The notes under the pieces: model-generated
Told to the model about the DNA's origin: nothing
The model's input: only the letters and a program-made list of their open reading frames with translations
The model's database searches: none
Part shown: positions 1-7,341 of the stretch, piece after piece
Layout: every line of letters begins with the position of its first letter
Position numbering within the stretch: the first letter of the stretch is position 1
Translations under genes and position numbers: made by a program
IMG/VR virus record: IMGVR_UViG_3300044675_008049
Location: 1 to 20,743 of that record
Direction: 5' to 3' (one strand)
Length of the DNA stretch: 20,743 nucleotides
Source of the DNA: a virus

Positions 1-1
1 T

Positions 2-94
2 GCTGATAATGAGTTGATCTATCAGCATATTGCTGATAGCAAGGAAGAGCTTGAATTATATATAAGGAAAAATAATTTAGTTCCTCTAGCTTAA
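2..94 (+). CDS. C-terminal end of an unidentified protein (partial)
   Basis: An open frame enters from the left edge and runs 30 codons to a TAA at 92-94. The tail is hydrophilic and ends in KNNLVPLA. The stop overlaps, by 4 nt, the stop codon of the leftward neck gene, so the two genes converge with no spacer. That tight junction resembles the other convergent junction of this window at 18788-18791 and supports this being a real gene end. The fragment is too short to identify. It holds a perfect 9-bp inverted repeat at 19-39. Confidence 0.55.
   Translation, partial: ADNELIYQHIADSKEELELYIRKNNLVPLA
19..39. repeat. Perfect 9-bp inverted repeat (hairpin) near the 3' ends of two convergent genes
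   Basis: CTATCAGCA at 19-27 pairs with TGCTGATAG at 31-39 around a 3-nt loop. A third copy, TGCTGATA at 1-8, could pair with 20-27 instead. The hairpin lies 52-72 nt past the stop of the leftward neck gene, where a 3'-end structure would sit. It has no U-tract on either strand, so it is not a canonical intrinsic terminator. It may protect or define an mRNA 3' end, or be chance. Confidence 0.5.
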
Positions 95-864
95 TAGTAA
101 TTACCATATATATCAGTGTTATTAACTGACATATCTAATACTCTTGTTTTAGATTCATTATCTACATCAAAGTTATATGGTTTAGCCTCTGAGGCGCTAA
201 CGCCTGGTATATTTGCTGAAACAACACCACTAAAGGAATTTTCAAAGACCTGCTGATTAACACTTTCACCAGATAGTCCAGGCTCAAAAGAAGGCTCATA
301 TCTCTTAGCACGTACACGATAGACATAGTGACCTAACAGTGGATTCAAAGAAGCTATATCCTGATCAACTCTTTCAGTAATCTCAAACCATTTTGATCCC
401 CTACCATTAGGTCTATCACAACCAAGTGCAGTCAATTCTAAAATATCGCCAGATTTAGGTTCAACAGATTGCGCAAAAGTATCATAATTTAATGCGCTCA
501 TTTTACTAGTAAATGTTTGTATATGAAGATAACCAGTTAATTCGTCATCTGATGCAAAACCAAACTTTGTTAAGTTAATAGCATTTTCGTTTAATTCTAT
601 ATACATTAACAGTTCATAGGGACCTGTATATTTACTAGTTGGATGTTCACCATATAATGGATCAGCACCTCCTGTTAGATTAAAAGTATTAACATAATAG
701 TTAATAGGTATACCAAAGTTGTTAATAAGATCTTTAAACGCTGTATCGTATATAACTTGTTCACCAGAGAAGTTACCTGGATTAAAGAACTGCCCACAAG
801 CAGGATTTGCCACTGCAGCAAATGCTGTAGTTATAGATACATTTCTATTTGTATTACATGACAT
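91..864 (-). CDS. 14: Neck protein, T4 gp14-like
   Basis: This 257-aa protein matches T4 gp14 (256 aa) in length and general pattern. gp14 is a head-completion (neck) protein at the head-tail junction. Visible family-like blocks are an N-terminal EQVIYDTAFKDLINNFGIP (35-53), a YELLMYIE strand (83-90), an FGFASDDEL segment (101-109), and PKSGDILEL (137-144) followed by YRVRAKRYEP (182-191). The start is fixed by a strong Shine-Dalgarno AAGGAGAG at 871-878, 6 nt upstream of ATG, inside the 3' end of the preceding gene. The gene overlaps that neighbour by 11 nt and probably shares its transcript. The assignment rests on remembered family patterns and was not checked by alignment. Another small head-tail connector protein is possible. 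Confidence 0.6.
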   Translation of the reverse strand: MSCNTNRNVSITTAFAAVANPACGQFFNPGNFSGEQVIYDTAFKDLINNFGIPINYYVNTFNLTGGADPLYGEHPTSKYTGPYELLMYIELNENAINLTKFGFASDDELTGYLHIQTFTSKMSALNYDTFAQSVEPKSGDILELTALGCDRPNGRGSKWFEITERVDQDIASLNPLLGHYVYRVRAKRYEPSFEPGLSGESVNQQVFENSFSGVVSANIPGVSASEAKPYNFDVDNESKTRVLDMSVNNTDIYGNYY

Positions 865-1210
865 TTTTCACTCTCCTTCTTAGTTTTCCAAATAATTTAC
901 CATCAGGGCCGTAATCTAAGACTACTTCGACTTTTGAATTACCTAAAGTTTTAATTCCTGATTCGGGATCAATTTTATAGATAGATAAAATTTTCATTAG
1001 TCTTTGATAAGGTACTAATTGATTAGTAGCGTGACCAAGAGCTACACTTTTTACAAGGGGATCTGCATACTCCTCTTCTTTTCTTACTGAAGTAATATGT
1101 TTACGATTACCTGTTAGAGCTCTATTAGGATCCTTACCGTTTACCATTTTAGGATTTAGTATAGGATTTCCTTTATAGTACTCTAAGAAAAAGCGTTTAA
1201 AAGAGGTCAT
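854..1210 (-). CDS. Small basic protein of unknown function, upstream of neck gene
   Basis: A 118-aa basic protein with no recognised domain. It begins MTSFKRFFLEYYKGNP, which loosely resembles the short N-terminal leaders (T4 type MKTYQEFIAE) that target proteins into T4-like proheads, though it lacks a clean (I/L)xE cleavage site. The C-terminus is rich in Arg and Lys (KLRRRVKNVM). It is the first gene after the terminator at 1227-1261 and overlaps the neck gene by 11 nt, so the two are probably cotranscribed and coupled. Its own start has no Shine-Dalgarno sequence, only imperfect late-promoter-like octamers upstream. By position it may be a neck or head component, but no function can be assigned. 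Confidence 0.7.
   Translation of the reverse strand: MTSFKRFFLEYYKGNPILNPKMVNGKDPNRALTGNRKHITSVRKEEEYADPLVKSVALGHATNQLVPYQRLMKILSIYKIDPESGIKTLGNSKVEVVLDYGPDGKLFGKLRRRVKNVM
871..878 (-). promoter_or_regulatory. Strong Shine-Dalgarno for the neck gene
   Basis: AAGGAGAG on the minus strand, 6 nt before the ATG at 864 and inside the coding end of the upstream gene. It is one of only two good Shine-Dalgarno sites seen in the window. Both belong to genes that overlap their upstream neighbour. Confidence 0.8.
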
Positions 1211-1212
1211 TA

Positions 1213-1226
1213 CGTTTATATTTAAT
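1213..1226 (-). promoter_or_regulatory. Weak late-promoter-like region for the neck operon
   Basis: Read leftward, two overlapping 6/8 matches to TATAAATA lie here: ATTAAATA (1226-1219, 8 nt from ATG) and TATAAACG (1220-1213, 2 nt from ATG). Neither has the 5-nt spacing seen at other genes. Since a terminator lies directly upstream, some promoter must exist close by. Confidence 0.35.
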
Positions 1227-1261
1227 AAAAAAGGCCTGATAGATGAACTACCAGGCCTTTT
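1227..1261 (-). terminator. Rho-independent terminator between the acidic-protein gene and the neck operon
   Basis: Read leftward, a perfect stem AAAAGGCCTG / CAGGCCTTTT (1261-1252 and 1238-1229) with a 13-nt loop ends in a run of six U (1232-1227). It starts 21 nt after the stop of the acidic-protein gene. It is the best canonical terminator in the window and separates two leftward transcription units. The opposite strand also ends in four T, so weak bidirectional action is possible. Confidence 0.88.
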
Positions 1262-1281
1262 AAATTGTTTATATTTGAGTA

Positions 1282-2133
1282 TTATTGCTCGAACATTGAT
1301 TTACCAGTCTTAAGACTGCCGACTTTGTTATTCTTACCATAATTAGGCTCTTTAGCATTAACTAAAGCGTGGCCGTGATCACCGTCATCACCGACTTTAT
1401 CAGTGTATTTCGAGGAAGCACCACCAGATTGTGGTCTAAGGTTACCAACTTTGTTATTCTTGCCCATGTTAGGCTCTTTAGGTGCATTAACAGCGTGTCC
1501 GAAGTCTTCTTCGTCTTCTTCTGAACCACCCATTGATTCGTAATCCTCTTCACCACCTTCATACTCGCCTTCACCTTCGCCTTCTGTTTCATCTTCACCA
1601 CTTAGAAGCGGCATTAAGACGTCGTGAAGCTTTTGTGCAGTTTCGCGATCAAGTGTAATGGTAATTTCATCAGATTCACCTTCTGTATCACCCTCAATAC
1701 CAAGTGCATCAAGTTCTTCCATAGAAGTATCTTCAGGACCTTGTGGGCCTTCAGTTTGACCAATGACGTTTTCGTAAAGTCTATCAAATATAGATTTTTT
1801 GCTCATAAAATTATTTAGGCTCTCGCGTGCAATTTTTCTACTTTCTAGGGGAATTTCTTCATCTTCTTCATTGTCTTGAGAGTCATCATCATAAGAAAGA
1901 TCTTTCATTTTATATAGATTATCATCTAATTCCTTTTTAGACATCTTTTTTCTATCAAGCTTAGCTGGTACAAATCCACCTTTTTCTTGTGGACCACCAT
2001 CTAATAAAGGCGATTCACCAATCTCTCCTTCTTTTACTTTAGATTCTTTAACTATATTACGTTTGACATTATTAAGAATATCACCATAAATATTTCCTAG
2101 GCTGTTTAAGTCTTTCTTTTTCGTAGTCGACAT
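1282..2133 (-). CDS. Acidic, low-complexity protein with C-terminal repeats; candidate prohead/virion component
   Basis: This 283-aa protein is very acidic in its middle and second half, with long Glu/Asp/Gly runs around residues 175-215. The N-terminal third is mixed charge. A possible helix, KKSIFDRLYENVIG, lies at roughly 110-125. The C-terminus holds two copies of a motif of the form N-A-(P)-K-E-P-N-x-G-K-N-N-K-V-G-x-L, separated by a GASSKYTDKVGDDGDHGHA stretch. Acidic low-complexity proteins in T4-like phages include the prohead core proteins (gp22, gp67), so a scaffold or core role is possible, but I do not recognise a specific homologue. The start is set by an exact late-promoter octamer 5 nt upstream, and expression ends at a strong terminator. 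It diverges from the large-terminase gene across only 16 bp. Confidence 0.75.
   Translation of the reverse strand: MSTTKKKDLNSLGNIYGDILNNVKRNIVKESKVKEGEIGESPLLDGGPQEKGGFVPAKLDRKKMSKKELDDNLYKMKDLSYDDDSQDNEEDEEIPLESRKIARESLNNFMSKKSIFDRLYENVIGQTEGPQGPEDTSMEELDALGIEGDTEGESDEITITLDRETAQKLHDVLMPLLSGEDETEGEGEGEYEGGEEDYESMGGSEEDEEDFGHAVNAPKEPNMGKNNKVGNLRPQSGGASSKYTDKVGDDGDHGHALVNAKEPNYGKNNKVGSLKTGKSMFEQ
1310..1492 (-). repeat. Imperfect direct repeat encoding the EPN-x-GKNNKVG motif twice
   Basis: Two DNA copies, about 1310-1362 and 1436-1492, share the blocks ACTTTGTTATTCTT (1322-1335 and 1448-1461) and TTAGGCTCTTTAG (1343-1355 and 1469-1481) at 126-nt spacing. They encode EPNYGKNNKVGSL (distal copy) and EPNMGKNNKVGNL. 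The offset keeps reading frame, as expected of an internal protein-module duplication. Confidence 0.8.
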
Positions 2134-2140
2134 ATAATTA
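2133..2140 (+). promoter_or_regulatory. Possible late promoter for the large terminase gene
   Basis: TATAATTA, a 7/8 match to TATAAATA, ends 9 nt before the ATG at 2150. It overlaps the start codon and promoter of the divergent gene. The spacing differs from the 5-nt rule seen elsewhere, so this is tentative. Confidence 0.35.
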
Positions 2141-2146
2141 TTTATA
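2139..2146 (-). promoter_or_regulatory. Late promoter (exact TATAAATA) for the acidic-protein gene
   Basis: Minus strand reads TATAAATA-ATTAT-ATG, an exact T4-type late octamer with 5 nt to the start codon at 2133 and no Shine-Dalgarno. It lies wholly within the 16-bp divergent intergenic region. Confidence 0.75.
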
Positions 2147-2149
2147 CAA

Positions 2150-3859
2150 ATGCCATCAAACTCTACTAAAAATGAATTTTATTTAGGTAATCCAAACCTA
2201 CCAAACAAACACTGGAAAGGTGAGTATACCAAAGAGATGGTTAATCATCTTAAAAAGAGTAAGCAAAACCTATTACACTTTGCTGAAAATTTCTTCTATA
2301 TTATTGATCCTGATGCAGGTAAGGTATGTATAGAACTATTTCCTTATCAAAAGCGCTGCTTAAGAACTATCAGAGATAATAGAAAGGCTATATTACTAGC
2401 TAGTCGTCAAGTCGGTAAGACGACCGTGTTAACTATCTACGCTCTTTGGATTGCCTGTTTTAATGATTATCAAAATATTGTTATCGTAGCTAACAAGGAA
2501 GCTACTGCTATTGAAATTTTCCGGCGAATTAGATTAGCATATGAAGAGTTGCCTAACTGGATTAAGCCAGGAGTAAAAGAATATGGTAAAACGTCTTGTG
2601 AGTTTGAAAATGGTTCACGTATAAGTATTAGTACAACGACAGGCTCTGCAGCTCGTGGTGCTTCTATTAACTGTATTATTATTGATGAGATGGCTTTCAT
2701 TGAACCTGAATCAATATTAGAAGATTTCTGGCGTTCTGTGTTTCCGACTATCTCGAGATCGAAGAAATCTAAAGTGTTAATTGCATCTACGCCTAATGGC
2801 ACTGGTAATCTGTTTCACCGGTTGGTTGATGGAGCTGAAAAAAACGAGAACGGCTTTGTATACGAGCGCGTTATATGGTCGGAGGTTCCAGGTAGAGATG
2901 AAAAATGGAAACAAGAGCAATTAAGAGCTCTCGGTAGTATGGAATCATTCTTACAGGAGTATGAATGTCAATTCCTATCTCTAGGAGACTCTTCTATTGA
3001 TGAAGAACTATTTTATGAGTTATCTCAAAAATGTACTGATGCTAAGATAATTTTAGACGATGGTCATTACAAAATATGGGAAGAACCAGATCCGTCTAGA
3101 GTCTATGTCGCAGGCGTTGATATATCTGAAGGAGTCGGTATAGATGCTTCTGTAATTCAAATATTAGATATAACTGATATTAGAGCTATTAAACAAGTAG
3201 CAGTATATCATAATAGACAAATACCACCTTTAGAGTTTGCAAATAAAGTATATTCTATACTTAGAAACTGGGGATCGCCTTTAGCTTTAATTGAACGTAA
3301 TAACTGTGGTGCACAAGTTGTTGATAGACTTGCATTTGATATGGGATATGAAAAAGTAGTCTCGTATGGATCTAAAGTAGCAAACAGAACACGACCACAA
3401 ATGGGTATGATAGCACATACTAATACAAAGTATAAAGGTGTTATTAATATGAGATACTTTGTTAATGAAATGCGGGTTGTAGAGTTTAGAGATATAGAAA
3501 CTCTCAAAGAATTTAAAGACTTTGTAAGGCATCCTAATGGTATTTGGAAAGCGAAATCAGGGTCACATGATGATAGGGTAATGTCATTTTTATATGCTTT
3601 GTATATTCTCGAAAAAGAAATAACAGAAAGATATTTCGATATTGTAGAGTTGGACGATCAAGGCAAGCCCCTACTCATTGAACCTATGGATTTCGGTATA
3701 GCTATGTTTGAGAACCCCACTTCAATATACTTAGATAACGAAGTAGCTGGAATAAATACAAATGCTATTACACCTATTGTTTTTGGTGGTGATGGCTCAG
3801 AACAACTATCTGAAATGGATGACTTAATTTCGCAAGGATGGAAACCATATGGCAGCTAA
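2150..3859 (+). CDS. 17: Terminase large subunit (DNA-packaging ATPase/nuclease), T4 gp17-like
   Basis: This 569-aa protein is the packaging motor that cuts concatemeric DNA and drives it into the prohead. The ATPase domain shows Walker A SRQVGKTT (85-92, compare SRQLGKTT in T4 gp17), Walker B CIIIDE (175-180) with the catalytic Glu at 180, and a coupling motif ASTPNG (212-217). The C-terminal RNase H-like nuclease shows acidic residues in GVDISEG (Asp324), IERNN (Glu382) and SHDDR (around 472-476). T4 gp17 is 610 aa, so this one is slightly short. There is no Shine-Dalgarno before the ATG. The start region is shared with the divergent acidic-protein gene, and the 3' end overlaps the next gene by 11 nt. 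The candidate small subunit is about 13 kb away on the other strand. Confidence 0.97.
   Translation: MPSNSTKNEFYLGNPNLPNKHWKGEYTKEMVNHLKKSKQNLLHFAENFFYIIDPDAGKVCIELFPYQKRCLRTIRDNRKAILLASRQVGKTTVLTIYALWIACFNDYQNIVIVANKEATAIEIFRRIRLAYEELPNWIKPGVKEYGKTSCEFENGSRISISTTTGSAARGASINCIIIDEMAFIEPESILEDFWRSVFPTISRSKKSKVLIASTPNGTGNLFHRLVDGAEKNENGFVYERVIWSEVPGRDEKWKQEQLRALGSMESFLQEYECQFLSLGDSSIDEELFYELSQKCTDAKIILDDGHYKIWEEPDPSRVYVAGVDISEGVGIDASVIQILDITDIRAIKQVAVYHNRQIPPLEFANKVYSILRNWGSPLALIERNNCGAQVVDRLAFDMGYEKVVSYGSKVANRTRPQMGMIAHTNTKYKGVINMRYFVNEMRVVEFRDIETLKEFKDFVRHPNGIWKAKSGSHDDRVMSFLYALYILEKEITERYFDIVELDDQGKPLLIEPMDFGIAMFENPTSIYLDNEVAGINTNAITPIVFGGDGSEQLSEMDDLISQGWKPYGS
3834..3841 (+). promoter_or_regulatory. 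Shine-Dalgarno for the tube-like gene at 3849
   Basis: AAGGATGG, inside the end of the terminase gene, lies 7-10 nt before the ATG at 3849. It supports translation of this overlapping internal gene from the terminase transcript. Confidence 0.6.
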
Positions 3860-4427
3860 TACGTACATACAATCGAGCTTAAATAAGTCGCGCGTTGATA
3901 AGTTTAAGCTGGTATTTCAATTACCAAACGCATTAAAATCTATTAACACACGTGATGATAGAGGCAATACAGTTGTTAATCAGGATTCTGTACAGTTTTC
4001 AGTTTACGGGTCAATAGTGCCAAGAATAACAGTGCCTGCGTTAGAAATACGTTATGGTGGCAGTACATTATATAATTCCACTCATAGTAAAAACTCATAT
4101 CCTCCTGTAACGGTTAATTTTACCGTTGATAACATGTTTAACAATTACTGGACTATGTATTCGTGGTTGAATCTAATGCATGATCAGCGAACAGGCCTTT
4201 TTGATGCAAATGAATTAATAGAAGATGAGGTATTTAGAGACTATCAAACAGATATATCTATCTTTGGTTTAGATGAATATGAGAAGCCTGTAGTAGAGTT
4301 TAAGTATACCAAAGCGTTTCCTACTGATCTTGATGAAATAAGCTATAACTACAGGCAATCTAACGAAATAGAATCATCATTTACGTTCGTTTACTCACAA
4401 TTATATATTTCGATGTTAAATTCGTAA
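3849..4427 (+). CDS. Tail-tube-fold structural protein upstream of the sheath
   Basis: A 192-aa protein with the look of the gp19-like tube family: an early FKLVFQLP strand (19-26), IVPRITVPALEIRYGGSTL (57-74), a PPVTVNFTVDN strand (85-95) and an aromatic NYWTMYSWLNLM helix (99-110). T4 has no gene between the large terminase (17) and the sheath (18), so this is an insertion relative to T4. It overlaps the terminase gene by 11 nt and has a Shine-Dalgarno inside it. Likely roles are an alternative tube subunit, a tube-end or baseplate-tube adaptor, or a tail-completion protein. Fold assignment is by pattern only. Confidence 0.6.
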   Translation: MAANTYIQSSLNKSRVDKFKLVFQLPNALKSINTRDDRGNTVVNQDSVQFSVYGSIVPRITVPALEIRYGGSTLYNSTHSKNSYPPVTVNFTVDNMFNNYWTMYSWLNLMHDQRTGLFDANELIEDEVFRDYQTDISIFGLDEYEKPVVEFKYTKAFPTDLDEISYNYRQSNEIESSFTFVYSQLYISMLNS

Positions 4428-4443
4428 TTTTCATCCGAAATTC

Positions 4444-4451
4444 TATAAATA
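4444..4451 (+). promoter_or_regulatory. Late promoter (exact TATAAATA) for the tail sheath gene
   Basis: TATAAATA-ATTAC-ATG: exact T4 late octamer, 5 nt from the sheath start codon at 4457, no Shine-Dalgarno. It suggests strong separate, leaderless expression of this high-copy protein. Confidence 0.8.
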
Positions 4452-4456
4452 ATTAC

Positions 4457-6763
4457 ATGGCTAAACGTACAATAAATTCTCCTGGTGTTGAGATTAGAGA
4501 AAGAGATTTATCATTAAGAGTACCAGCAGGTGCAGGGACAAATGTCTATGTTACTGGTTATGCTGATCAAGGTCCTTTAGATGAAGTAGTAGATATAGGC
4601 TCAATTACTGAGTTTGAAAATATCTACGGCACACCTAAAACACCAGCAGAGAGATACTTCTACCACACTGTTAAAGCAACATTAAATTCAACAGCTAGAC
4701 TTAAAGTTAACAGATTACCTTACGGTGCAGGGTCAGGTCAAGGCTTTGGATCCCTTTACTCAGTACTAGCATATCCAGTTTCAACTGTTGGCTCTTCAAC
4801 CTTTAATGTTACATCTGGTACATATTTAGTAGGTAAGCCAACTCAATTTAATTTAACAGAATCTCAGTATCTTGAGTTAGTTAATGGTACAACTTTTACT
4901 AACGGTTGGGGTGAACAATCATCTGCTACCTTTAACAGTGTTGCTAGCTTATCAGCTGCTGGTATTATTGTTATTAACAAAGGTCAGTCTGTAATCGATG
5001 GCAAGTTTAATGGTTACTATGTAGGTATTGCTGATAATACTAACATAAATCCTGCTAGTAGTTACGATGCTATTAGAACGGTATCTACTGTAGCTCAATC
5101 TGCACAATCTACAGGTCTTACCAGTTACATTACAATACCTAGCAGCAGATTTGACTTCTCGTTAACTGCTACACCAGCGTTTGGAAATAACCCAGCACAA
5201 AATTCTGTTTCGCAAGTAATGGAAGAGAAAATTACAGGGTATGATATTTCTACCAGAGATTTCGACGATACTCTTAATGTTGGAGTGTTCAAGCTTAGAC
5301 AATCAGTATTTTCTAACGATGCTACTAAACTAGATTATTTGCTGGAAGAGGGATACAACGGCTCTATCGGTTATTATAGACAAGTAAATAGTGAAAATGG
5401 CGGCCAACCTCTTAACTTCTTCTTAGAAAATGTAGAAAATGATTCTAGAAATGTAGAGATATTAGTTAATCCATATATTTCTGATGTATTTTCAGGTATT
5501 CAACTTAATAGTGACGGAACACCTAAAAAGAAAATTAGAGTTATATCAAATCAATTAAGAACTTTATTATCAGACAATCCTACATTAGGACAGTCTGTAG
5601 CTGGAGTTAATCTCACAGCATTTGACGCTGCAGCTACAGCATTAGGATATGCTGACTCACTATTCCCGCTTGGAGCATACGGTGAAGTAAAATTAAATCA
5701 AAAAGAAGTAGGTAATTTACCTCAAAAGCTTACCCGTGCACTTGACGGTATTAAAAATGATGAAGTGTTTGATCTTGATGTTCTAGCAGAAGGCGGTTTA
5801 GGCACTATCTGGGCTACAGTGTGCGCTACAAGTCAAGGTTTCTTTGATGATACAAAGACGAGCGCTAAGTTCGATGCTCTTAGAACATCTAATACACTAG
5901 TAGATACAGATGTTAGAGATTACTACACTACTATTGCTAGTCAGTTTGTAACTTTCTGCGGACCAATTAAAGATGGTGGTAGAGGTGACTGCTTATTCGT
6001 AGCTGATCCAATCAGACAAATATTAGTAACTGGTAAACAATCAAAGGTCATAGATGATCCTTCTAAGAACTTCTCAACCGATATTTACTGGGCGCTAAGA
6101 CACCAGTTTGAAAATATCAATACTTCGTATGCTACTACATATGCTAACTACATGAAGGTATATGATGATTATAGTGGTCTATACATTTACGTTCCGTCTT
6201 CCGGCTTTATCGCTGCTAAGCTTGCATCTACAGACTCAGATGTCGGACCATGGGGTGCGCCAGCAGGATTTAATAGAGGTATAATTACAGATGCTATTGA
6301 TTTAGCGATTTCACCTAATCAAAGACAACGTGATGAGCTTTATAAGATTAACATTAACCCGATTACTAAATTCCCAGATCAAGGCTTGGTAGTATTTGGA
6401 CAAAAGACACTTCTTAAGAAGCCAAGTGCATTTGATAGAATTAACGTACGTAGAAACTTCTTATATCTTGAAAAGGTAACGAAGCAAGTAATGAAGTTCT
6501 TCTTATTCGAGAACAACACATTGTTTACAAGAACAAGAGTTGTTAATACACTCATACCATTCTTTGAAAGAGTCAAAGTAGCAGATGGGTTATATGACTA
6601 CCTCATCGTTTGCGATGAGCGTAACAATACACCAGAAGTTATTGATAACAACGAATTAGTTGTTGACATTTATCTGAAACCGGTCAAGGCTGCAGAATTC
6701 ATCCTTGTTAACTTCTACGCAACAAGAACAGATACCAACTTCCAAGAATTAGTGGGAGGTTAA
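4457..6763 (+). CDS. 18: Contractile tail sheath protein, T4 gp18-like
   Basis: This 768-aa protein forms the contractile sheath around the tail tube. It begins with the classic sheath N-terminus NSPGVEIRERDLS (7-19), which contributes to the inter-subunit strand exchange that couples sheath rings. The conserved C-terminal part includes RINVRRNFLYLEK and later DIYLKPVKAAEFILV near the end. It is longer than T4 gp18 (659 aa). The extra length is probably in the surface-exposed middle domains, which vary widely between phages. It has its own exact late promoter and lies directly upstream of the tube gene, the usual sheath-tube order. Confidence 0.95.
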   Translation: MAKRTINSPGVEIRERDLSLRVPAGAGTNVYVTGYADQGPLDEVVDIGSITEFENIYGTPKTPAERYFYHTVKATLNSTARLKVNRLPYGAGSGQGFGSLYSVLAYPVSTVGSSTFNVTSGTYLVGKPTQFNLTESQYLELVNGTTFTNGWGEQSSATFNSVASLSAAGIIVINKGQSVIDGKFNGYYVGIADNTNINPASSYDAIRTVSTVAQSAQSTGLTSYITIPSSRFDFSLTATPAFGNNPAQNSVSQVMEEKITGYDISTRDFDDTLNVGVFKLRQSVFSNDATKLDYLLEEGYNGSIGYYRQVNSENGGQPLNFFLENVENDSRNVEILVNPYISDVFSGIQLNSDGTPKKKIRVISNQLRTLLSDNPTLGQSVAGVNLTAFDAAATALGYADSLFPLGAYGEVKLNQKEVGNLPQKLTRALDGIKNDEVFDLDVLAEGGLGTIWATVCATSQGFFDDTKTSAKFDALRTSNTLVDTDVRDYYTTIASQFVTFCGPIKDGGRGDCLFVADPIRQILVTGKQSKVIDDPSKNFSTDIYWALRHQFENINTSYATTYANYMKVYDDYSGLYIYVPSSGFIAAKLASTDSDVGPWGAPAGFNRGIITDAIDLAISPNQRQRDELYKININPITKFPDQGLVVFGQKTLLKKPSAFDRINVRRNFLYLEKVTKQVMKFFLFENNTLFTRTRVVNTLIPFFERVKVADGLYDYLIVCDERNNTPEVIDNNELVVDIYLKPVKAAEFILVNFYATRTDTNFQELVGG

Positions 6764-6771
6764 TCCAATAG

Positions 6772-6779
6772 AATAAATA
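6772..6779 (+). promoter_or_regulatory. Late-promoter-like octamer for the tail tube gene
   Basis: AATAAATA-ATATT-ATG: 7/8 match to TATAAATA with exactly the same 5-nt spacing to the start codon at 6785 as the exact copies. No Shine-Dalgarno at proper distance. Confidence 0.6.
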
Positions 6780-6784
6780 ATATT

Positions 6785-7330
6785 ATGCCAGTAAATCAAA
6801 ACATTCAGCAGTTCTACAGACAAGCAGCAGCTAGAGACTTCTCACGTGACTTCTTATTCAGAGTTACATCTTTGAAATTACAAGGAGTCACCGAGCTTGG
6901 TGATGGTGATCTCGTCTATGCAAAAACAGCAGCTCTACCTGGAAGAGCTATAACTAACGTAGCTGTACCATATATGGGCTTGAATATAAATGTACCTGGT
7001 GCAGCAACTTACCCAGGCTCAGAAAGCTATCCAATATCATTCTACTTAGATGCTAATAGCAATTTAAGAAATTATTTTGAACAAGCTTCACGCCAGCTAT
7101 TTGATGATCAATCATCAACTGGTGGTTATGGTACTCCAGATATTGATAGTTATATCATTCTTGAGCAGTTAGATAAAAAGCTTGAAGTAATTAAAGGTGG
7201 TAAGTATAAGTTGAACGGCGTTTCTATCAGAAGCATAGAAAATATTGGTTATAATATTGCTGAAGGTACTGGTAATACAGTGCCTATTGATGTGACCTTT
7301 GCATATCACTTCTATACCGTAGAAGGTTAA
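6785..7330 (+). CDS. 19: Tail tube protein, T4 gp19-like
   Basis: A 181-aa protein (T4 gp19 is 163 aa) that stacks as hexameric rings to form the DNA conduit inside the sheath. The diagnostic block AALPGRAITNVAVPYMGLNI (49-68), followed by a SYPISFYLD strand (81-89), parallels the ALP...VGFMNRKINV region and following strand of T4 gp19. The N-terminal RDFSRDFLFRVTSL (17-30) fits the first family strand. It lies 21 nt after the sheath gene, as in T4, and has a near-consensus late octamer 5 nt before its ATG. Confidence 0.85.
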   Translation: MPVNQNIQQFYRQAAARDFSRDFLFRVTSLKLQGVTELGDGDLVYAKTAALPGRAITNVAVPYMGLNINVPGAATYPGSESYPISFYLDANSNLRNYFEQASRQLFDDQSSTGGYGTPDIDSYIILEQLDKKLEVIKGGKYKLNGVSIRSIENIGYNIAEGTGNTVPIDVTFAYHFYTVEG

Positions 7331-7336
7331 TAAATA
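7329..7336 (+). promoter_or_regulatory. Late-promoter-like octamer supporting the GTG start at 7342
   Basis: AATAAATA-ATCTT-GTG: 7/8 match with 5-nt spacing. The octamer overlaps the stop of the tube gene. The conserved spacing argues that GTG at 7342 is the real start. Confidence 0.6.
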
Positions 7337-7341
7337 ATCTT

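Noticed and set aside
1624-1818. Rightward open frame opposite the acidic-protein gene
   Set aside because: Cys/Phe-rich translation is a typical antisense shadow, with no start signal.
6602-6619. Perfect 7-bp hairpin CTCATCG/CGATGAG near the end of the sheath gene
   Set aside because: No T-run follows and it is well inside the coding sequence. Short stems like this occur by chance.
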